NCBI GenBank assembly: GCA_016710275.1
Contig: JADJXS010000001.1
Span: 3,410,001-3,474,000, forward strand
Direction: 5' to 3'
DNA length: 64,000 bases
From: Phycisphaerales bacterium
GTDB taxonomy: Bacteria > Planctomycetota > Phycisphaerae > UBA1845 > Fen-1342
Part shown: piece by piece, positions 1 through 8,812 of the stretch
Layout of the letters: the number at the start of each line of letters is the position of its first letter
Position numbering within the stretch: the first letter of the stretch is position 1
Notes under the pieces: model-generated
The model's database searches: none
Seen by the model: only the letters and a program-made list of their open reading frames with translations
Told to the model about the DNA's origin: nothing
Position numbers and translations under genes: made by a program

Positions 1-1023
1 GGCCGAGATGATGACGCAGGGATCCTGCTTCTGGTGCAGGGCTTTGCTGTCCTCGACGTCGCGAATGAAGGTGCAGCAGCCGGCGCCCAGCACGCCGCTG
101 GTTCCGCGGAGCATGTCGCGCGCCTCGGCGTCGAACAGGTCGGCGTGCATGCGGAAAACCTGGGTGGCGTCGTAGGCCAGCGGGCTGTCGACGTAAACCG
201 GCACGCGCGGCAGACGCCCCTCCGCGAAGTGCTGCTGAAGATAGTAGATGATGGTCTGCGTGCGGCCGACCGCGAAAGAGGGCATGATTACCTTGCCGCC
301 GCGCGCCAGCGTGCGCGAAATGACCTCCAGCACCCGCTCGTGCGAGACCTCGGGATCCTCGTTGATGCGCCCGCCGTAGGTGCTCTCCGAGATGACGTAG
401 TCGCAGGGCGGCAGCGGCGCGGGGTCGTGCAGGATCGCGGCCTCGAAACGACCCACGTCGCCGGTGAAGTAGAGCGAAGGGGATGCGTCTGCCTGCTCGC
501 CGAAAACGACCTGCACGCCGGCGGAGCCGAGCATGTGGCCGGCCTCGTTGAAGCGCACCTGCACACCCGGGATCGGCGTGAACCAGCGGTTCGTCGAGAT
601 CGTCCGCATGTTGTGGACGGCCGCCAGCGCATCGTGCAGGTTGTAGAGCGCTTCGATCGGGTCCAGCCCCTTTCGCGCGCGGCGCTTGTTGACGTAGTAC
701 ACGTCCTCCTGCTGGATGTGGGCCGAATCCGGCAGCATGATCGCGCACAGGTCGCGCGTTGCGGGGGTGCAGTAGATCGGCCCCTCAAACCCCTGGCTCA
801 CCAGGTAGGGCAGCCGGCCGGCGTGGTCGGTGTGCGCGTGCGAGAGCAGAACGGCGTCAATCTCACGCGGCGGTACGGGCCACTCGCGGTTTTTCTGCTC
901 GGACGCCTCGCGCCGCCCCTGGTACAGACCGCACTCCAGCGCAAGCCAGCGGTCGCCGACGCGCAGCATGTGCATCGAGCCGGTGACTTCCTCCGTTGCG
1001 CCATGGAACAGCAGCTCGACCAC
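1..1023 (-). CDS. Metallo-beta-lactamase/beta-CASP RNA-processing exonuclease, 3' end beyond window
   Basis: The first 341 codons of a two-domain MBL-fold/beta-CASP nuclease are visible; the rest lies left of base 1. The start is taken as GTG at 1023 because GGGAGG sits 6 nt upstream. The N-terminus has the family signature GATEEVTGSM. The zinc motif HAHTDHAG (H61, H63, D65, H66) follows, then EAGHMLGSAGV, the second zinc histidine region. Near the cut the frame reads DPCVIISA, which in this family precedes the SGM-GGR segment of the beta-CASP domain. Relatives are ysh1/CPSF73-like or RNase J-like ribonucleases acting on RNA in the cytoplasm. It follows infC on the same strand with a 60-nt gap, so co-transcription is plausible. 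The family call is firm; the exact substrate is not known. Confidence 0.85.
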   Translation of the reverse strand, partial: MVELLFHGATEEVTGSMHMLRVGDRWLALECGLYQGRREASEQKNREWPVPPREIDAVLLSHAHTDHAGRLPYLVSQGFEGPIYCTPATRDLCAIMLPDSAHIQQEDVYYVNKRRARKGLDPIEALYNLHDALAAVHNMRTISTNRWFTPIPGVQVRFNEAGHMLGSAGVQVVFGEQADASPSLYFTGDVGRFEAAILHDPAPLPPCDYVISESTYGGRINEDPEVSHERVLEVISRTLARGGKVIMPSFAVGRTQTIIYYLQQHFAEGRLPRVPVYVDSPLAYDATQVFRMHADLFDAEARDMLRGTSGVLGAGCCTFIRDVEDSKALHQKQDPCVIISA

Positions 1024-1083
1024 GCTGCGCCTCCCGCGGCCTGAACCCCGGCCGAAGAAACCCCGATCCGTCCGGCCCTCGAC

Positions 1084-1779
1084 TCAGGACATCGTCGGCG
1101 GCTGTGCCGGCGCGGCCGGCTTGGGCGCGGGCGCCTCGGCGGCGGGCGCCGGGATGTTGAGCGACTGCGTCAGCGGCGCGGAGGCGCTGGTCGTCGGACG
1201 ACTGGCGGCCTTCTCGCCGGCGGCGGGCGTGTCACCCGCGGCGGGACGGGCGGCCGGCTCGGCCGGCTTCTCGATCCTGCCCGGCGCGACGATCATCACC
1301 ATGTTCTTGCCGTCGATCGAGGCGGGGCGCTCGACTTTGGCGCGGTCCCCGAGTTCGGCCAGGATGGTCTGGTAGGTGGCCAGGCCGACCTCGCGATGCG
1401 CCCGCTCACGTCCGCGGAACACCATCGTGAACTGCACCTTGTCGCCGTCGCGCAGAAACTCGATCGCGTGCTTGATCTTGATCTCGAGATCGTGCGTGTC
1501 GGTCTTGGGGCGCAGCCGCACTTCCTTCAGTTCCTGCTCGTGGTGCTTCTTCTGGCCCTTCTTCTGCTGGTACTTCCACTTGCCGTAGTCCATGATCCGG
1601 CAGACCGGCGGACGCACGTTCGGCGAGACCTCCACGAGGTCCATCCCCTGGTCGTAGGCCATCCGCAGCGCCTCGGCGGTGCCGAGCACGCCAAGCTGCT
1701 CGTTTTCCGGGCCGATCACGCGGATCGGCGAGATGCGGATCTGCTCATTGCATCGAAGATTCGTAGTGATGGGATTCAC
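1084..1779 (-). CDS. infC: Translation initiation factor IF-3 with Ala/Pro-rich tail
   Basis: IF-3 binds the 30S subunit and checks start codon and initiator tRNA. The N-domain is recognisable from RCNEQIRISPIRVIG and GVLGTAEALRMAYDQG, and the C-domain from KEVRLRPKTDTHDLEIKIKH and VFRGRERAH. The longest reading frame extends further upstream, but the family begins a few residues before the RxNEQIR motif. GTG at 1779, preceded by AAAGG, is therefore preferred and gives 231 residues. The last 55 or so residues are an Ala/Pro/Thr-rich extension absent from the standard 180-residue protein. It lies downstream of thrS, the common thrS-infC order, but rpmI and rplT do not follow. Confidence 0.93.
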   Translation of the reverse strand: MNPITTNLRCNEQIRISPIRVIGPENEQLGVLGTAEALRMAYDQGMDLVEVSPNVRPPVCRIMDYGKWKYQQKKGQKKHHEQELKEVRLRPKTDTHDLEIKIKHAIEFLRDGDKVQFTMVFRGRERAHREVGLATYQTILAELGDRAKVERPASIDGKNMVMIVAPGRIEKPAEPAARPAAGDTPAAGEKAASRPTTSASAPLTQSLNIPAPAAEAPAPKPAAPAQPPTMS

Positions 1780-1914
1780 CAGCCTTTCTCTGCACGGCGC
1801 CTTGCGCCGCACACTCGCGCGGATGCGCCGCGCGCACCGCGTACCACTCCGCAGCCATGCGCCGACCACGCGCCGACGTCGCCGCGGAGCAATCCTCACT
1901 CAAGCGCCCCCGGG

Positions 1915-4056
1915 CTACGCGCCCGGCAGCTCCAGGCTGCGCGTCGCGATCTGCGCCGCACAGCCCGCCAGAAACTCGGCGATGCCGCAACTGCCGAGCT
2001 GCCGGCCGTCGCGGGTTCGCACGTTCACGCGGCCCTCGGCCGCCTCCTGCTCACCGATCACCAGCACATACGGGGTCTTGAGCAGCGTCGCGGTGCGGAT
2101 CTTCGAGCCGATCCGCTCGCCGCTGTCGTCCAATTCCACCCGCAGATTCGCCTGCTGGCAGAGCCGGAAGACCTGTCGGGCGTAATCAGCGGATTTCTCA
2201 CTGACCGTACAGACGCAGGCCTGCACCGGCGCGAGCCACAACGGAAACGCGCCGGCGAAATGCTCGATCAGAATCCCGCAGAATCTCTCGATGCTGCCCA
2301 ACGGAGCGCGGTGCACCATGACCGGGCGGTGCTCGCGATTGTCCGCGCCGATGTAGCGCAGCTCGAAGCGCTCCGGCAGGTTGTAGTCGCACTGCACGGT
2401 GCCGAGCTGCCACTCGCGCCCGATGCAGTCCTTCACCAGGAAATCAATCTTCGGCCCGTAGAACGCCGCCTCGCCCCGGCCGATGAACCACTCCATCCCC
2501 GAATTGCGGCACACGTCGAGGATCGCGGCCTCGGCCTTCTGCCAGTTCTCGGTGGAGCCGACGTACTTGTCCCCCTCATCACGCAAGCTGGCCCGCACCC
2601 GGTACTGCGTCAGCCCCATGACGTCCAGCACATGCTTCGCCATGTCCACGCAGCCGGCCAGCTCATCCGCAAGCTGGTCCGCCGTGCAGAAGATGTGGGC
2701 GTCGTCCTGCGTCATGCCGCGCACGCGGGTCAATCCGCCGACCTCCCCCGATTGCTCGAAGCGATAGACCGTGCCGAACTCCGCCAGTCGCACCGGCAGA
2801 TCGCGATAGCTGCGGGCTTCCGAACCGTAGATGCGGATGTGGTGGGGACAATTCATCGGCCGGAGCAGGTAGCCATCCTCCGCCGCCAGCCACTGGCGGA
2901 TGCGGCGCAGGCGCTCCTCGACCGGGAGATCGGCCGGATAGCCGGCCGCCTGAAGGTCGGGATGCTGCCGGGCAATCTGCGCGAACAGCTCGACTTCGGC
3001 GGGCGTCGCGCCGGCCGCGCCGCCCGTCCGGGCCAGCTCCCACAGCGCGTTCAGCAGTCGCGCCCGGTCGCTCTCGTACAGCGGCGGATACTGCGAGTCC
3101 TTGTAATACGGGAAGTGGCCGCTGGTGCGGTACAGGTCCAACTTGCCGATGTGCGGCGTGAAGACCGGCTGATACCCGCGGCGCAGCAGCTCCTCGCGGA
3201 TAAACGCCTCGAGCGTCAGCCGCAGCACGGCGCCGCGCGGCTTCCAGAGGATCAGCCCGGTGCCGACCATCGGGTCCGTCGCGAAAAGTCCCAATTCGGG
3301 GCCGATCTTGCGGTGGTCGCGCTTGCGGGCCTCCTCCACCTGCGCGAGATAGACGGCCAGCTCCTTCTTGGTCGCAAAGGCCGTCCCATAGACGCGCTGC
3401 AGCATCTGTTTCGATGCGTCGCCGTGCCAGTAGGCGCCGGCCACCTGCATGACCTTGATTGCGCCGATCCGACCGGTGCTCGGCACGTGCGGCCCGCGGC
3501 AGAGGTCCTCCCAGCAGCCGCTGTCCGCCGCGCCGGTGACGTAGAAGCTCAGCGTGTCGCCTTCGGCGCGCTCCGCGTTGTCGATCTTGTAAATGTTGCC
3601 CTCGCGCCGCAGCTTCTCCATCGCGGCGGAGCGCGGCATCTCGTAGCGCGTGAAGGGGCGATCCGCCGCGACGATCTCGGCCATCTTCGCTTCGATTCTG
3701 GCGAAGTCGTCGGGCGTCAGGCTGTGATCGAGGTCGATGTCGTAGTAAAAGCCGTTCTCGACCGGCGGGCCGTAGACCAGCCGCGTCTGCGGCCACAGCG
3801 CGCAAATCGCCTCCGCCATGACGTGCGCGGCGGAATGGCGAAGGACCTCGAGTGCCCCCGCCTCGGACGGCATCAGCGCTTCGAGTTCGACCTGCGGATC
3901 GTTCAAGCGGGTTGCCAGATCGACGACCCGCCCGTTGATCCGCGCTGCCAGCGCATCGCGGGCCACCCGGGAGTGAACCCGGGGCAGTAACTCGGCCACG
4001 CTCGTCCCGGCGGCGACTTCGAGAGTCTTCCCGTCCGGCAGCCGTACACTCACCAT
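1915..4056 (-). CDS. thrS: Threonine--tRNA ligase
   Basis: Class II synthetase charging tRNA-Thr, 713 residues. In order: a TGS domain (about 1-62); the editing/SAD domain with H74-xxx-H78 (RHSAAHVMAEA); the catalytic core with zinc ligand C403 in MNCPHH; motif 2 around R432 (VYRFEQSGEVGGLTRVRG); motif 3 (GSIERFCGILIEHF); and a C-terminal anticodon-binding domain. The ATG at 4056 is chosen because the TGS domain begins there; upstream codons are not family-like and the Shine-Dalgarno is weak. It is longer than the usual 640 residues owing to an insert of about 65 residues (about 330-395) just before the MNCPHH motif. It is transcribed towards infC, 135 nt away. Confidence 0.97.
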   Translation of the reverse strand: MVSVRLPDGKTLEVAAGTSVAELLPRVHSRVARDALAARINGRVVDLATRLNDPQVELEALMPSEAGALEVLRHSAAHVMAEAICALWPQTRLVYGPPVENGFYYDIDLDHSLTPDDFARIEAKMAEIVAADRPFTRYEMPRSAAMEKLRREGNIYKIDNAERAEGDTLSFYVTGAADSGCWEDLCRGPHVPSTGRIGAIKVMQVAGAYWHGDASKQMLQRVYGTAFATKKELAVYLAQVEEARKRDHRKIGPELGLFATDPMVGTGLILWKPRGAVLRLTLEAFIREELLRRGYQPVFTPHIGKLDLYRTSGHFPYYKDSQYPPLYESDRARLLNALWELARTGGAAGATPAEVELFAQIARQHPDLQAAGYPADLPVEERLRRIRQWLAAEDGYLLRPMNCPHHIRIYGSEARSYRDLPVRLAEFGTVYRFEQSGEVGGLTRVRGMTQDDAHIFCTADQLADELAGCVDMAKHVLDVMGLTQYRVRASLRDEGDKYVGSTENWQKAEAAILDVCRNSGMEWFIGRGEAAFYGPKIDFLVKDCIGREWQLGTVQCDYNLPERFELRYIGADNREHRPVMVHRAPLGSIERFCGILIEHFAGAFPLWLAPVQACVCTVSEKSADYARQVFRLCQQANLRVELDDSGERIGSKIRTATLLKTPYVLVIGEQEAAEGRVNVRTRDGRQLGSCGIAEFLAGCAAQIATRSLELPGA

Positions 4057-4505
4057 GGAGAGAGCTTTCTCATGGCTGCGACGGACCGGCGAAGCGGCGA
4101 TGGGTGATGGGCATAGCGGGCGGCAATCCACGGGCCGTGCGAACAGGCTCGGCCGGCCGTGCAACCAGTGCACGCCGCCCCCGCTCCGTTCACAATGTCG
4201 CTGTTCGTCCGGCCATCTGGTTCGTTCAAATCCTCTACGAATGCACCCTCAATGTACGGCCTCGCCGGGCGGGCAGTCAACCCGGGTCCGCGCGGCTTTG
4301 CGGTCCGGTCGCCCCGGAATCGGCCTGGCCCGGGACGCACCCCGGCCGGGCGGCGCTTCGTGCCGGTCCCGGCGGCGCGGTTGAACGCGGACCGCAACTT
4401 TCGCCGAGAGGTTCGTATACAATGATCGGTGCTGCTCGTCGCCGGCGGTAACCCCCGCCCGCGCACGCCGCGCAACAATTGCAGTCCGAACTTGCGGAGC
4501 TGGCC
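4057..4505. other. Divergent intergenic region between thrS and a secreted-protein gene
   Basis: No convincing gene is visible in these 449 bases. They must hold the promoters of thrS (minus) and of the gene starting at 4506 (plus). A TATACAAT sequence at 4416-4423 is a reasonable -10 for the plus-strand gene, but no good -35 is seen at the right distance. No T-box or other riboswitch-like leader was recognised upstream of thrS. Confidence 0.4.
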
Positions 4506-5630
4506 ATGATCGATCGACCCGTACCCCGGTATTTCCTGATTTCCGCAATCCTGCTGTCGGCGGCCGGGCTGATTCCGGCAACCGCGGCCGCCGGGGAGAC
4601 CTGGCTGGGCGAGATGCTGGTGGAGGACGTGGGGGTTCCAAAGGACGAATTGACCACCGAGGTGGAATCCCTGATCCAGGGATATCAACAGCGCCTGGCC
4701 ACCGAGAACATTTCTTCCGCAGAGGTTCGCGACCTGGTGCGCATGGTGCTTGCCGCCGACACGGGGCTGGAATCGCCCGATCCGATCGACATGGCCAAGC
4801 GAATGCGCACGATCCGCGAAAACGGCGGGGCGACGATGCTGGAGTTCATGTCGCGCGTACAGCCGCTGGTGAAGATGACGCCCGATCGCTACGAGCGATT
4901 CTCCGCCGTCCGTCAGACCTTCGACATTTCCGCGCCGCTCTATCACGACCCGATCGCCCGCACGCAGCGCGTGCTGGACAGCCTTCCGGAAATGCTCGAT
5001 CTCAACGAGGAACAGCGGGCGCAGTTCGACCAGATGCTGGCCAACCTCAAGGAATCGGGGGTCGAGAAGTACTCAGCCGGGAATCTCTATCAGGAGCTGC
5101 TGATCTCGGAGGACGCCGGTACGGCTGAGACGTCGGCCATGCTGCGTCGCCGCATCGACTCGCTGCTCGAGGGCTACGAGGGGCACGTCGCCGCGCTGTT
5201 CGAGCGGCTTGATCCGATTCTCGCTCCCGATCAGCGAGCCATTCTGCAGAACACGCGCGAGCACGCCATGGCGGTCGCGCCGCGCAGACTCAGCGACGAA
5301 CCCGCGGATGCGCGCTCGATCCTGCGACAGGCGCGGCGATTGAAGCTCGACAGCGCGCAGCGCCGCAAGCTCGATGAATTGACCCGCGCCACCGCGCCTG
5401 CCTGGCGCGACGCCGGCCGCGACGAGCAGGCGCACCGGCTGCTTTCTGAATCGGTGATGAGCGAATTGCGGAAGTTCCTCAAGGCCGACCAGGTTCGCGA
5501 GCTGGAGTCCCGAGTCGCTCCCGGGCCGGCTCGACCCAAATCCGAGCGCCCGTCCCAACCGGCATCTCCGACGCCGGCCGCACCCCCTACCGCTCCGGCC
5601 GACAAGAGCGGCGAGAAAGCCGGCGGATAG
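4506..5630 (+). CDS. Secreted helical protein of unknown function
   Basis: 374 residues starting at ATG 4506, which has GGAG 8 nt upstream; an earlier in-frame ATG at 4479 lacks both a ribosome site and a sensible signal peptide. The N-terminus is a Sec signal peptide (basic start, hydrophobic ISAILLSAAGL, then ATAAA-GE). The mature part is rich in charged helices with segments such as LNEEQRAQFDQML and LDSAQRRKLDELT. These resemble the L-x-x-x-Q pairs of Spy/CpxP-like periplasmic proteins but are not a secure match. The last 35 residues are Pro/Ala-rich. No catalytic motif is seen. A strong hairpin terminator follows. Confidence 0.7.
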   Translation: MIDRPVPRYFLISAILLSAAGLIPATAAAGETWLGEMLVEDVGVPKDELTTEVESLIQGYQQRLATENISSAEVRDLVRMVLAADTGLESPDPIDMAKRMRTIRENGGATMLEFMSRVQPLVKMTPDRYERFSAVRQTFDISAPLYHDPIARTQRVLDSLPEMLDLNEEQRAQFDQMLANLKESGVEKYSAGNLYQELLISEDAGTAETSAMLRRRIDSLLEGYEGHVAALFERLDPILAPDQRAILQNTREHAMAVAPRRLSDEPADARSILRQARRLKLDSAQRRKLDELTRATAPAWRDAGRDEQAHRLLSESVMSELRKFLKADQVRELESRVAPGPARPKSERPSQPASPTPAAPPTAPADKSGEKAGG

Positions 5631-5741
5631 CCGCAGATCGCGAATCCGGACGCGCCGGATGGCGAATGTGGATCGGCCCTGATTCGGGCGCGCCTCGCCA
5701 CCCGGCCGGCAGATTTTGACGCGGATTGGCGTGAAAAGTGC

Positions 5742-5777
5742 GAAAGCCGCGCCGGGTGCTGCCCGGTGCGGCTTTTC
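5742..5777. terminator. Bidirectional intrinsic terminator
   Basis: A 14-bp stem (5743-5756 with 5762-5775, one G-T pair) encloses a 5-nt loop and ends in TTTT on the plus strand. On the minus strand the stem is followed by CTTTCGCACTTTT. It lies between the secreted-protein gene (plus) and tRNA-Glu (minus), so it can serve both. Confidence 0.75.
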
Positions 5778-5788
5778 ACTTGCGAACA

Positions 5789-5862
5789 CGCCCCCAACGG
5801 GAGTCGAACCCGTGTCCCCAGGATGAGAACCTGGTATCCTAGGCCACTAGACGATGGGGGCA
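5789..5862 (-). tRNA. tRNA-Glu (anticodon CUC)
   Basis: The reverse complement folds as a full cloverleaf. The acceptor GCCCCCA pairs with TGGGGGC, the anticodon stem CCAGG pairs with CCTGG, and the loop TTCTCAT gives anticodon CTC. The T-arm carries GGGTTCGACTCCC. The discriminator is G, as expected for Glu, and CCA is not encoded. It has its own promoter upstream and a terminator downstream. Confidence 0.95.
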
Positions 5863-5891
5863 TTGCTCAGCGGACGGTGCCTAGACCCGGA

Positions 5892-5919
5892 AGCATACCA
5901 CGCTGTTCCGAAGCGTCAA
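5892..5919 (-). promoter_or_regulatory. Sigma-70-type promoter of tRNA-Glu
   Basis: On the minus strand TTGACG (5919-5914) is followed after 16 nt by TATGCT (5897-5892). That places the transcription start about 20 nt before the tRNA 5' end. The -35 box matches consensus at five of six positions. Confidence 0.6.
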
Positions 5920-6091
5920 CTCGGACCGGCCGCCCGCCAGGCGCCGGACCACTCAATTGTCCGCGGTCGCGTGTCAGCCGCTGCGGAGAGTGCCGTGCCG
6001 GCCCGATTTGCTTGACGCCCGCCGCTGCGGCGCGGATAGTGACCGGCCGCGAGGGTCTCCTGGACCGCTCGCGGGGAGAGCGGGACGCGTC

Positions 6092-6493
6092 ATGGAAGTT
6101 CGCTGCGACCTGGCCCGCATCATCATCTTCGAGTACCGCGACCAGCAGGTCATCATGCTGCGGGAGCGGGGCGGGGCGCGGGTGCTGCAGATCGTGATCG
6201 GCTCCTCGGAGGCGCTGGCGATTGACCGCCGCCTCAAAGGCATCACGCTGGAGCGCCCCCAGACGCACGAACTGCTGGCCGGCGTGATCGAGTCGCTGGG
6301 CGCGGAGGTGGAAAAGATCGTGATCACGGAGCTTCGCCGGGGGACGTTTTTCGCGCGGATCGTGCTTCGCCGCAGCGGCGAGGTGGTCGAGATTGACAGC
6401 CGTCCGTCCGATGCGATCGCGCTGGCCGCCGGCCTGGAGACGCCGATTTATGTCAGTGAGCAGGTGTTGCGTGAGGCCGCGACCGCCCCATAG
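6092..6493 (+). CDS. Bifunctional nuclease family protein (DUF151)
   Basis: A 133-residue protein of the BFN/DUF151 family, whose plant and bacterial members have DNase/RNase activity. Family features are the short beta-rich N-terminus (RIIIFEYRDQQVIMLRE), the line LQIVIGSSEALAIDRRL, and RPQTHELL. The hallmark RRGTFFARIVL and IDSRPSDAIALA segments come next. The ATG at 6092 starts just before the conserved fold; upstream residues in the same frame are not family-like. Its 3' end overlaps the start region of the following lipoprotein gene, which implies one transcript. The biological role in bacteria is not settled. Confidence 0.88.
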   Translation: MEVRCDLARIIIFEYRDQQVIMLRERGGARVLQIVIGSSEALAIDRRLKGITLERPQTHELLAGVIESLGAEVEKIVITELRRGTFFARIVLRRSGEVVEIDSRPSDAIALAAGLETPIYVSEQVLREAATAP

Positions 6494-7409
6494 ACAGAAT
6501 ACCGAAGCACCCGGCCGCGCTGAGCAATGCGTTCCGCGGGCGCGCTTCGCTCGACTGGCGGTGCTGCTGCTTTGCTCGCTGGCGCTGTCGGCCGGCGGCG
6601 GCTGTTCGCAGGTGCTTTCCACCCTGGGCAACGATCCGGCCGGCGCCGCGCGCGGCGCGACGTTCTACCTGGGCGGGGCGGGCACCTTCGGAAACATCGG
6701 GAATTACTCGATCCGCGAGGGGCTGCGCGACGGGGGTTACACCGGCGCAATCGACGTAGTGCCCTGGCAGTCCTGGTTCGGCGACGTGCTGCGCGACCAG
6801 ATGGACCGCACGCGCAACGAGCGCGAAGCCCAGCGCTTCGCGGACCGCATCACCGAGTACGCGCGCCAATACCCCGGCCGACGGGCCAACATCATCGCGC
6901 TCTCGGCGGGCACGGGTGTCGCCACCTGGGCGATCGAGCGGCTTCCGCCGGATGTGCGGGTGGGCACGGTCGTCTTTCTCGGCAGTTCGCTCTCGCGGCG
7001 ATACGACCTGACCGAAGCGCTCAGCCGGCTGGACGGCAAGCTGTACGTCTTCTACTCGGCGGACGACCCGGTGCTGCGCTACGGCGTGCCGCTGGCCGGA
7101 ACGGTGGATCGCGACGCGGACAACCGCACCGCCGCCGGGCTGACCGGCTTCGCGCTGCCGCGCGCTGCAGACGCCGCGACGGTTGACGCGTACAACCGGA
7201 AGCTGCGGAACATGGGGTGGAAGCCGCGCTATGCCCGCTACGGCTATCGCGGACTGCACACGGACGGCACGCGCGAGCGCTTCGTGGCGGCGGTCATCGC
7301 GCCGCTGCTGCGTGAACCGCTCGATCCGCGAGAGCCGGCGGCGTCGCAGGAAACGGCGGCCGCACCTGCCCCGGACACTCCGGCCGCGGCGGCGAACACC
7401 GGCGATTGA
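6471..7409 (+). CDS. Alpha/beta-hydrolase-like lipoprotein
   Basis: The start is uncertain. GTG 6471 and ATG 6450 are in frame, and both overlap the end of the nuclease gene. A lipoprotein signal peptide is clear: hydrophobic LAVLLLCSLALSAGGG followed by the lipidated Cys. The mature domain has a serine-hydrolase nucleophile elbow (ALSAGTG), a strand ending in VFLGSSLS, an acid candidate in FYSADDPVL and a late His in GYRGLHTDGT. Together these suggest a lipase/esterase-type alpha/beta hydrolase anchored to a membrane. The C-terminal 35 residues are Ala/Pro-rich. Substrate unknown. Confidence 0.75.
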   Translation: MRPRPPHRQNTEAPGRAEQCVPRARFARLAVLLLCSLALSAGGGCSQVLSTLGNDPAGAARGATFYLGGAGTFGNIGNYSIREGLRDGGYTGAIDVVPWQSWFGDVLRDQMDRTRNEREAQRFADRITEYARQYPGRRANIIALSAGTGVATWAIERLPPDVRVGTVVFLGSSLSRRYDLTEALSRLDGKLYVFYSADDPVLRYGVPLAGTVDRDADNRTAAGLTGFALPRAADAATVDAYNRKLRNMGWKPRYARYGYRGLHTDGTRERFVAAVIAPLLREPLDPREPAASQETAAAPAPDTPAAAANTGD

Positions 7410-7595
7410 GGCCACGGCCGCCCCGCTCTCTGCGCGTTCGTTACCGGCACGGCCGTTTGATGGGTGCATTCGGGCCGAATGCGCAGCGTCACATGCCGCG
7501 ATTCGCCCGTCCTCGGTTGGAATACCCGCAACCTACCGCTACCGGCTATACGCCTGAATTGTCAGTGCTCGGGGGGCATGCACCGGGGTTGTGGT

Positions 7596-8747
7596 TCACG
7601 GGCAGGAAACCCCCGCCGGCGGAAGAATGGTCAGGCAGTCTACGAACGGGTCGATGTCGAAGTTGTTGACGTCGCCGTCGCGGTTGAGATCGCCCCAGCA
7701 CAGCCGCCTCGAAAAACAGAGCGCCGAGCCGCCGAGCGAGAAATAGTCGGCCTGGTTGCTCAGCAGGCCGGCAACAAAAAGCTGGATGTCGAAATTGGTG
7801 ATGCGGCCGTCGCAGTTCGCATCGCCCCGGATGATCCCCGCACAGCTCGTATCGGCCCAGAGGGCCAGCCCGACCGCGACATTCGATATGCCGCAAGAAG
7901 ACGCGCTGGCCGGAAGCTGGGCAAGCGTGACACACTCGTTGGCGGTCAACAGGCCGTCGGCGGGGGCATGGTCGATCCACGCGCGCGAGTCGCTCGTCGT
8001 CTGCGATCCCGGCCGCCCCGGTTCCGTCCCCCAGCGGACGAACGTGGCGCTGGTGGGCGGCAGGAATTGCGGCGGCTGCAACTCGGGAAAATACGCGTTG
8101 CCGAGAATGACCTCAAAGGCGCCGGCGCCGTCCACCGGCAGGCGAAGCCACAGCCCGGGAGCGCTGCACAGGTCAATCTGAACCAGGTACAACCCCGACG
8201 GCAGCGTGGACGTGGATTCAAACGCCACACTGCCGAGAAAGCCGGTGGCCGGGCCGGGGGGCGCCTGGCAGTCCGTTACAAACGTCTCGTAAGTACTGAC
8301 GATCACGACGATCGGCTCAGGCTCAGGCGGGGTCCAGTTCACCCATACGCTGATGAAGTTCGCCCGTCCGTCGGCGAATCCCGGCGCGACGACGAAGTCC
8401 TCGATCGCGCGATAGCAATAGTCAACGGGCGTCGCCCCGACGCGCAGCAGAAAGCGGGAGGCCGCCGATCCGTTGACGATGCAGGTGCCGCCGACGGCGG
8501 CCCCGGTCACGGCGTTCACCTCGGCCGAATCGAGCGCCAGCGCGGGGGAGCACGGAACGGCGGCGATGCCCTCAGGTGCGAGCGTGTGCCAACTGGAAGC
8601 CATTGCACCCGAGGCGTCCAGTGCGGCAACGCGCCCGCTTCGGACGACGTCAAACGCCGACCCGAGTGCGGCCTCGTCGGCGCGCGCGGACGCGGCTGCG
8701 CAGATCGACAGCGCAGAAAGCAGCCCGATCGCATGCCAGGTTCGCAT
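7596..8747 (-). CDS. Secreted protein with C-terminal dockerin-like repeats
   Basis: 383 residues. The ATG at 8747 has an excellent GGAGGAGAGGG ribosome site, and the signal peptide (IGLLSALSICAAASARA) follows directly. The middle is beta-rich with no domain I can name; it has paired cysteines and a PPEPEP stretch. The C-terminus carries two calcium-loop modules, GDANCDGRITNFDIQLFV and GDLNRDGDVNNFDIDPFV, which look like type I dockerin repeats as found on many planctomycete secreted proteins. The gene lies 65 nt behind the TPR lipoprotein gene on the same strand and probably shares its promoter. Extracellular or cell-surface; function unknown. Confidence 0.8.
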   Translation of the reverse strand: MRTWHAIGLLSALSICAAASARADEAALGSAFDVVRSGRVAALDASGAMASSWHTLAPEGIAAVPCSPALALDSAEVNAVTGAAVGGTCIVNGSAASRFLLRVGATPVDYCYRAIEDFVVAPGFADGRANFISVWVNWTPPEPEPIVVIVSTYETFVTDCQAPPGPATGFLGSVAFESTSTLPSGLYLVQIDLCSAPGLWLRLPVDGAGAFEVILGNAYFPELQPPQFLPPTSATFVRWGTEPGRPGSQTTSDSRAWIDHAPADGLLTANECVTLAQLPASASSCGISNVAVGLALWADTSCAGIIRGDANCDGRITNFDIQLFVAGLLSNQADYFSLGGSALCFSRRLCWGDLNRDGDVNNFDIDPFVDCLTILPPAGVSCP

Positions 8748-8812
8748 CCCTCTCCTCCGGCCGCCTCTTCCATACGCCGCACGAAGCCGGCGTGACCTGC
8801 GAACGCAGCGCG

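Noticed and set aside
1396..3990. 864-codon open frame on the plus strand
   Set aside because: Antisense to infC and thrS, both clear genes. A GC-rich shadow frame.
7464..8795. 443-codon plus-strand frame
   Set aside because: Antisense to the dockerin-tailed protein, which has a strong ribosome site and signal peptide.
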